11,110 nucleotides of DNA from G020354085 sp964629975. GTDB taxonomy: Bacteria; Pseudomonadota; Gammaproteobacteria; Acidiferrobacterales; Sulfurifustaceae. The DNA lies in assembly GCA_964629975.1 (NCBI GenBank), contig CAZVUN010000101.1, forward strand, positions 1 to 11,110, written 5' to 3'. Position numbers and translations under genes: made by a program. Numbering within the stretch: position 1 is the stretch's first letter; each line of letters begins with the position of its first letter. The notes beneath the pieces are model-generated. The model did no database searches and was not told the DNA's origin. It was given only the letters and a program-made list of their open reading frames with translations. Positions 7,381 through 11,110 of this stretch are shown in pieces.

Positions 7381-9357
7381 CTAGATCACACGCTCGTTGC
7401 CGCCGTCGACGGGAATCTGCGCGCCGGTGGTTTTTTCGAACAGCGGCCCGCACAGTTCGGCCGCGAGCTCGGCGACGTGGCGGCTGGTGACCTCGGTGCG
7501 CAACACGTTTTTCTTCTTGTAGGCCTCGACCGTCAGTCCGTAGTGCGCGGCGCGCGCCGCCAGCACCTCGGGGGTCCACACGCCGGTGTCGAACACCGCA
7601 TCCGGATGCAGCACATTGACGCGGATGCCATCCGCGCCCCATTCGAGCGCGGCGACGCGCGCGAGCTGGGTGAGCGCGGCCTTGGAGGCGGAATAGGCGC
7701 CCGCCCCCGGGCCCGGGGCCGGCACGTTTTTCGAGCCCATCACCACCACGCGCCCGGCGCGCGGCGCGAGCCGCAGCAGGGGGTGCGCCGCGCGCAGCAG
7801 GCGCAGATTGGCGTCGAGGTTGATGCCGAGCACGCGCCGCCACTCGGCATCCGCGAGCTCGGCGATGCGCTGGCCGCCGGGGAAGACCCCGGCATTGAGG
7901 ATCAGCATGTCGAGCCCGCCGAAGGCGTCGACGGCACGTTCCAGCGCGTGCGCCACCTGCGCCGGGTCGGTGAGGTCGCAGACGATGCTGCACACGTCCG
8001 CGCGCGCATGAAGACGCGCGATCGCCGGATCGACGTCGAGCGCGACCACCGCCGCGCCGCGCGCGGTGAGCGACTCGACGCAGGCCTTGCCGATGCCCGA
8101 GGCGGCACCGGTAACGAGCGCCACCTCACCCTGGAAAGGCGGTGCCTTGCCGCGCGTGCGCAGCTTGGCCTGCTCCAGGTCCCAGTACTCCATGTCGAAG
8201 ATGTCCTGCGGCGCGATCGGACGATATCCACCGAGCGCCGTGGCGCGCAGGATCACGTCGATGGTGTGATCGTAGATGTCGCGCACGCTGTGCGCGTCCG
8301 CGGCGCTTGCGCCGAGCGCGAGCAGGCCAAGCTCGGGATCGAGGATCACGCGCGGGGCCGGGTCGAGCATGGTCTTGGGCTCGCGCGCCGATGGCGCGTG
8401 GCGATCGAAATAGCCGCGGTAACTGGCGACATAGCCATCGACGTCGCGCCCGAGCAGCGGCCAGGGCTTGGTGCGGATCACGTGATCGGGCGTGGCGGGA
8501 CCGCACTGCGACAGCGCGCCGACGTCCGCACGCCGGCAGAAGCCGAGCGCCTTGCTGCCGGTATCGCGCACCATCACCAGGGGGCGGCCGGCGGCGCGCG
8601 AGACGGCGCGGCGCAAGGCGGCGAGCTCGGCCGCTCGATCGGCGTGCGCTGCTTCGCCGGCGGGCGCCGGCGGCACGTCCCAGGCGCGGTGCGCGCGCAG
8701 GAAGTCCTCGGCCTTGGTGACCAGCGCGATCATGCGTTCATACGACTCGCGCGCGCTCGCGCCGAAGGAAAAGATCCCGTGGTTGAGCAGCACCATCCCG
8801 AGCGTGTGCGGGCCGGCCTCGCGCGCGAACTGCGCGGCGCAATGCCGCGCAAGATCGAAGCCCGGCATGATGTAGGGCACGATCACGACGCTGTCGCCGT
8901 AGATCTCGCGGATGTAGCGGGCGCCGTGCGGGGTGTTGCTCACCGCAACGACGGCATCGGCGTGCGTGTGGTCGACGTAGCGGTACGGCAGCACCGCGTG
9001 CAGGATCGCCTCGACCGACGGGGTCGGTGCCGCGGCATCGGTCATGTGGGTGCGCAGCTCGTTCACCATCTGCGGATCGCTCAGGCGCGGCAGGCGGGCA
9101 AGCGCCAGCAGGTGCGCCATGCGCACCGGCGCGAACCCGGCGCGCTCGATGGTTGCAAGGTCCCAGCCGCTGCCCTTGACGTACAGGATGTCCTCCTCCT
9201 CGCCGAGCACGTTGGTCACGCGCAGCTTGACCGAGGTGTTGCCACCGCCGTGCAGCACCAGCGCCGGCTCGCGTCCGAGCAGGCGCGAGGAGTACACGCG
9301 CAGATCGAGCGCCTCGTGCAGCGTCGCGGCGTGTGCTTCGTCCCACAGGCTTTGCAT
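7381..9357 (-). CDS. Bifunctional class II aldolase / short-chain dehydrogenase fusion
   Basis: This 658-residue protein joins two enzymes. The N-terminal part is a class II (zinc) aldolase/adducin domain: HGGGNTS (36-42) for phosphate binding, E116 in TPSVE, then zinc ligands H130 and H132 in DHTHAD and H193 in NHG. A linker/aldolase extension runs to about 405. The C-terminal part is a classical short-chain dehydrogenase with TGAASGIG (416-423), NAG, and the catalytic S542-Y555-K559 (YSASK). Relatives are annotated as bifunctional rhamnulose-1-phosphate aldolase/L-lactaldehyde dehydrogenase (RhaD/RhaEW, YuxG type): the aldolase cleaves a sugar phosphate and the dehydrogenase oxidises or reduces the aldehyde formed. 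No rhamnose genes are nearby, so the substrate is open. It is the only minus-strand gene in the window, meets lpxD tail to tail with 4 bp between, and is divergent from the FKBP gene. Confidence 0.9.
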   Translation of the reverse strand: MQSLWDEAHAATLHEALDLRVYSSRLLGREPALVLHGGGNTSVKLRVTNVLGEEEDILYVKGSGWDLATIERAGFAPVRMAHLLALARLPRLSDPQMVNELRTHMTDAAAPTPSVEAILHAVLPYRYVDHTHADAVVAVSNTPHGARYIREIYGDSVVIVPYIMPGFDLARHCAAQFAREAGPHTLGMVLLNHGIFSFGASARESYERMIALVTKAEDFLRAHRAWDVPPAPAGEAAHADRAAELAALRRAVSRAAGRPLVMVRDTGSKALGFCRRADVGALSQCGPATPDHVIRTKPWPLLGRDVDGYVASYRGYFDRHAPSAREPKTMLDPAPRVILDPELGLLALGASAADAHSVRDIYDHTIDVILRATALGGYRPIAPQDIFDMEYWDLEQAKLRTRGKAPPFQGEVALVTGAASGIGKACVESLTARGAAVVALDVDPAIARLHARADVCSIVCDLTDPAQVAHALERAVDAFGGLDMLILNAGVFPGGQRIAELADAEWRRVLGINLDANLRLLRAAHPLLRLAPRAGRVVVMGSKNVPAPGPGAGAYSASKAALTQLARVAALEWGADGIRVNVLHPDAVFDTGVWTPEVLAARAAHYGLTVEAYKKKNVLRTEVTSRHVAELAAELCGPLFEKTTGAQIPVDGGNERVI

Positions 9358-9444
9358 GATCGAGCGGCAGTGCGTCGTCGTTGCTTCGTAGCGCGGCGTG
9401 TGCGTACCTTACTCAAGGGCTACGCCTGCTGTCGATCCGCGCGC

Positions 9445-9473
9445 TGGGCAGGGCGTCGCGCGCCGGCTAGAAT
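9445..9473 (+). promoter_or_regulatory. Putative sigma-70 promoter of the FKBP gene
   Basis: TGGGCA (9445-9450, four of six) and TAGAAT (9468-9473, five of six) are spaced by exactly 17 bp. The predicted +1 is near 9480, giving a leader of about 18 nt. It lies in the 140-bp divergent region shared with the aldolase gene. For the minus strand there is a TTGAGT (9416-9411) but no good -10 partner. Confidence 0.45.
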
Positions 9474-9497
9474 GACGCCGCGCGCGGCAACGCAGCC

Positions 9498-9845
9498 ATG
9501 GCAAATACCACCGCCACCGGACTCATCATCGAGGATCTGCTGATCGGCACCGGCACCCAGGCCACCGGTCCGGGTCAGTTCGTGACCGTACATTACAGCG
9601 GGCGACTCGAGGACGGCACGGAGTTCGACTCGAGCCGCCGCCACGGCGAGCCGTTCGCCTTCCCGCTCGGTGTGGACTACGTGATCCGCGGCTGGGACGA
9701 GGGGGTGGTCGGCATGCGTGTCGGGGGCAAGCGCCGCCTCACCATCCCGCCCGCGCTCGCCTACGGCGAAAAGGGCGCCGGCGGCGTGATACCGCCCAAT
9801 GCCACGCTCATCTTCGAAATCGAGCTCCTCGACATCAGCGAGTAG
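9498..9845 (+). CDS. FKBP-type peptidyl-prolyl cis-trans isomerase, single domain
   Basis: The 115-residue protein is one minimal FKBP domain, about the size of human FKBP12. The binding-pocket residues are all present: Y33, F43 and D44 (HYSGRLEDGTEFDSS), V62, I63 and W66 (VIRGWDEGV), Y89 (ALAYGEKG) and F107 (LIFEIELL). It would catalyse proline isomerisation during protein folding. There is no signal peptide, so it is cytosolic. It has no IF insertion or His-rich tail as in SlyD and no N-terminal dimerisation domain as in FkpA or Mip. ATG 9498 is the only reasonable start; the ribosome binding site is weak. It has its own promoter and lies 118 bp before the rhodanese gene. Confidence 0.95.
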   Translation: MANTTATGLIIEDLLIGTGTQATGPGQFVTVHYSGRLEDGTEFDSSRRHGEPFAFPLGVDYVIRGWDEGVVGMRVGGKRRLTIPPALAYGEKGAGGVIPPNATLIFEIELLDISE

Positions 9846-9912
9846 CCCCACGGCCTGTCCGGTCGCGGACCGCAGCGCGGCTTGAAATCGGGTCGCCCAT
9901 CCCTAGATAATG

Positions 9913-9940
9913 CCGACACATTAGCAATTGCTAATATACT
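9913..9940 (+). promoter_or_regulatory. Putative promoter of the rhodanese gene
   Basis: CCGACA (9913-9918, four of six) and TATACT (9935-9940, five of six) are 16 bp apart. The predicted +1 is near 9947, leaving a leader of about 17 nt with a good Shine-Dalgarno GGGAG (9952-9956), 7 nt before ATG 9964. The surrounding AT-rich stretch stands out sharply from the GC-rich genome. A 16-bp palindrome fills the spacer. An alternative -10 (GATAAT, 9906-9911) lies further upstream. Confidence 0.5.
9920..9935. promoter_or_regulatory. Perfect 16-bp palindromic operator candidate
   Basis: ATTAGCAATTGCTAAT is identical to its reverse complement. It lies between the putative -35 and -10 of the rhodanese promoter and touches the first base of the -10. 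A dimeric repressor bound here would block RNA polymerase. AT-rich palindromes of this kind are typical of winged-helix ArsR-family repressors, some of which (BigR/SqrR/YgaV) control rhodanese and other sulfide-handling genes; assigning it to that family is inference. No regulator gene is in the window, so the factor would act from elsewhere. Confidence 0.6.
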
Positions 9941-9963
9941 TACTTTTCCTCGGGAGAAACGGC

Positions 9964-10302
9964 ATGTTCTGGAACATCAAGGAAATCGACGCCCCGCAGC
10001 TCGCGCACTGGCTGGAGAACAAGGCGGATGACATCCGCGTCATCGACGTGCGTCACATGAACGAGATCGCCATGGGCACGGTACCGGGCGCGCAGCCGAT
10101 GCCGCTGCATACCCTGCCGTTGAAGCTCGCGGAACTGGAGCGCGACAAGGAGCTGGTGCTCGTCTGCCGCAGTGGCGCGCGCTCCGCGCAGGCGGCGGCC
10201 TTCCTGCAGCAGCAGGGCTTCGACAAGGTCTACAATCTGCGCGGCGGCATGATCGGCTGGGCGCAGAACGGGCTGCCGGCCGCGGTGCCGCCGCTCAACT
10301 AG
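9964..10302 (+). CDS. Single-domain rhodanese-like sulfurtransferase
   Basis: The 112-residue protein is a single rhodanese domain (GlpE/PspE size). It shows the IDVRHMNEIAMGTVPGA strand-loop, then LVLVCRSGARSAQAAAFL with catalytic C68 in the six-residue loop CRSGARS, and the C-terminal GFDKVYNLRGGMIGW typical of the family. Such proteins carry a persulfide on the cysteine and move sulfane sulfur to cyanide, thiols or protein acceptors. No signal peptide or membrane helix is present, so it is cytosolic. The frame is open upstream to 9928, but that would start inside the promoter; ATG 9964 with GGGAG in front is chosen. It is a single-gene unit, with its own promoter and operator candidate upstream and a strong terminator downstream. 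Confidence 0.93.
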   Translation: MFWNIKEIDAPQLAHWLENKADDIRVIDVRHMNEIAMGTVPGAQPMPLHTLPLKLAELERDKELVLVCRSGARSAQAAAFLQQQGFDKVYNLRGGMIGWAQNGLPAAVPPLN

Positions 10303-10333
10303 CGCGCCACCCACCGCCCGAGCGGTCGAACCC

Positions 10334-10360
10334 AAGCCCGGCGCCGCCGGGCTTTTTGTT
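10334..10360 (+). terminator. Intrinsic terminator after the rhodanese gene
   Basis: AAGCCCGGC (10334-10342) and GCCGGGCTT (10346-10354) form a perfect 9-bp stem with a 3-nt loop, followed by a T-rich tract TTTTTGTTT. It is 31 bp after the stop codon and separates the rhodanese transcript from rsuA. It is the only clear Rho-independent terminator in the window. Confidence 0.9.
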
Positions 10361-10377
10361 TGCGGCCATCCGGATTT

Positions 10378-10406
10378 TCGACAGCGGCGGCGCACGTGGT
10401 TACATT
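10378..10406 (+). promoter_or_regulatory. Putative sigma-70 promoter of rsuA, leaderless geometry
   Basis: TCGACA (10378-10383, five of six) and TACATT (10401-10406, four of six) are separated by 17 bp. The predicted +1 is 10413, which is the A of the rsuA ATG. No Shine-Dalgarno sequence precedes the ATG. Confidence 0.5.
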
Positions 10407-10412
10407 GCCGGC

Positions 10413-11110
10413 ATGCGCCTCGATCGCCTCGTCAGCCACGCCACCGGCCTGTCGCGCTCGCAGGCGAATCGTGCGATTCGCGCCGGCCACGTGCGGGTTG
10501 GCGGCACGGTCGTGACCGACCCGGGCGCGGCGGTTGCGGTCGACGGCCAGGTCGAGTTTCGCGGCATGCCGCTCGCTGCCCCGACCGCGCGCTACTACAT
10601 GCTCAACAAGCCGCCCGGCTACGTGTGCGCGGCGCGCGACCCCCGCCATCGCACCGTGCTCGAGCTGCTCGATGTGCCGCACAAGGAGCGCCTGCACGTC
10701 GCCGGGCGCTTGGACATCGATGCGACCGGTCTGGTGTTGCTCACCGATGATGGCGAGTGGTCGCACCGGCTGACCTCCCCGCGCCACCACCACCCCAAGA
10801 CCTATGAGGTCACGCTCGCCGCGCCGCTCAGCGCCGCGGCGCAGGCACAGTTGCAGCACGGCGTACAGTTGCGCGGTGAGCCGCGGCCGTGCGCGCCGGC
10901 GCAACTCGTGCGCATCGATGCACAGCGCTGGCAGATCACGCTCACGCAGGGCATGTACCACCAGGTCAAGCGCATGTTCGCCGCCGTCGGCAACCGCGTG
11001 CTGACGCTGGAGCGCCGCCAGATCGGCGCACTGGCGCTCGACCCGGCGCTGCCGCGCGGCGCGGCGCGTCCGCTGACCGCCGCCGAAGTCGCCGCGGCGC
11101 TGGCGCCCGC
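10413..11110 (+). CDS. rsuA: 16S rRNA pseudouridine(516) synthase RsuA (3' end beyond window)
   Basis: The frame runs from ATG 10413 to the window edge without a stop (232 full codons). The E. coli protein has 231 residues, so little can be missing. The N-terminal S4 RNA-binding domain is MRLDRLVSHATGLSRSQANR. The catalytic domain follows, with YYMLNKPPGYVCAARDPRH, then AGRLDIDATGLVLLTDDGEW holding the catalytic aspartate D101 (D102 in E. coli), then SHRLTSPRHHHPKTYEVTL and GMYHQVKRMFAAVGNRV. The match to E. coli RsuA is close along the whole length, including the PRPLT-like end (ARPLTAAEVAAAL). It modifies uridine 516 of 16S rRNA during small-subunit assembly. It has its own promoter, downstream of the rhodanese terminator. 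Confidence 0.94.
   Translation, partial: MRLDRLVSHATGLSRSQANRAIRAGHVRVGGTVVTDPGAAVAVDGQVEFRGMPLAAPTARYYMLNKPPGYVCAARDPRHRTVLELLDVPHKERLHVAGRLDIDATGLVLLTDDGEWSHRLTSPRHHHPKTYEVTLAAPLSAAAQAQLQHGVQLRGEPRPCAPAQLVRIDAQRWQITLTQGMYHQVKRMFAAVGNRVLTLERRQIGALALDPALPRGAARPLTAAEVAAALAP

Noticed and set aside
7477..9543. A long forward open frame (688 codons) antisense to the aldolase/dehydrogenase gene
   Set aside because: It is a shadow created by high GC in the third codon position; its translation is Arg/Ala/Gly/His-rich with no domain, while the minus strand encodes two complete enzymes.
9860..9872. Small stem-loop (CGGTC-GCG-GACCG) after the FKBP gene as a terminator
   Set aside because: The 5-bp stem has no following T-tract, so it does not meet the criteria of an intrinsic terminator.

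Overview
The window is very GC-rich and densely coded, with almost every base in a gene. It looks like ordinary chromosome of a Gram-negative proteobacterium. An LpxD-type lipid A acyltransferase, a lipoprotein signal, a membrane FtsH and an RsuA very close to the E. coli protein all fit. A high-GC gammaproteobacterium (for example Chromatiales/Ectothiorhodospiraceae or Xanthomonadales-like) is my best inference; there is no rRNA or other phylogenetic marker to prove it. I see no integrase, transposase, CRISPR array, tRNA or phage gene, and no composition shift suggesting an island.

Layout. The first 117 bases hold the basic C-terminal tail of an unidentified gene. Three forward genes follow: a cytoplasmic DsbA-family thioredoxin-fold protein (163-792), a membrane-anchored SleB-type cell-wall hydrolase (877-1443) and a small unassigned HExxH putative zinc peptidase (1502-2020). 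Next is a compact four-gene run, probably one operon: an FtsH AAA+ protease (2070-3965), a four-helix PF04020-type membrane protein (3987-4367), a LEA14/WHy-type lipoprotein (4386-4856) and a NadR-like NMN adenylyltransferase/ribosylnicotinamide kinase without the DNA-binding domain (4853-5893). A small three-helix membrane protein (5953-6294) and an LpxD-type acyltransferase outside its usual cluster (6324-7376) come after it.

A large aldolase/short-chain dehydrogenase fusion lies on the minus strand (9357-7381), tail to tail with lpxD and separated from it by only 4 bp. Divergent from it is a minimal FKBP-type prolyl isomerase (9498-9845). Then comes a single-domain rhodanese (9964-10302), followed by a strong intrinsic terminator. 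Last is rsuA (10413 to the window edge), which is essentially complete but whose stop codon is not in the window.

The genes suggest envelope and protein quality control (FtsH, SleB, LEA14 lipoprotein, LpxD, FKBP, DsbA-like) mixed with cofactor, sugar and sulfur metabolism (NadR-like, aldolase/SDR, rhodanese). The most informative non-coding signal is a perfect 16-bp AT-rich palindrome that fills the spacer of the putative rhodanese promoter, the geometry of a repressor operator. Some promoters, most clearly that of rsuA, place the predicted transcript start on the ATG itself, which suggests leaderless mRNAs. I did not find a clear undescribed multi-gene system. The best leads are the HExxH protein, the ftsH-PF04020-LEA14-nadR operon and the rhodanese operator.
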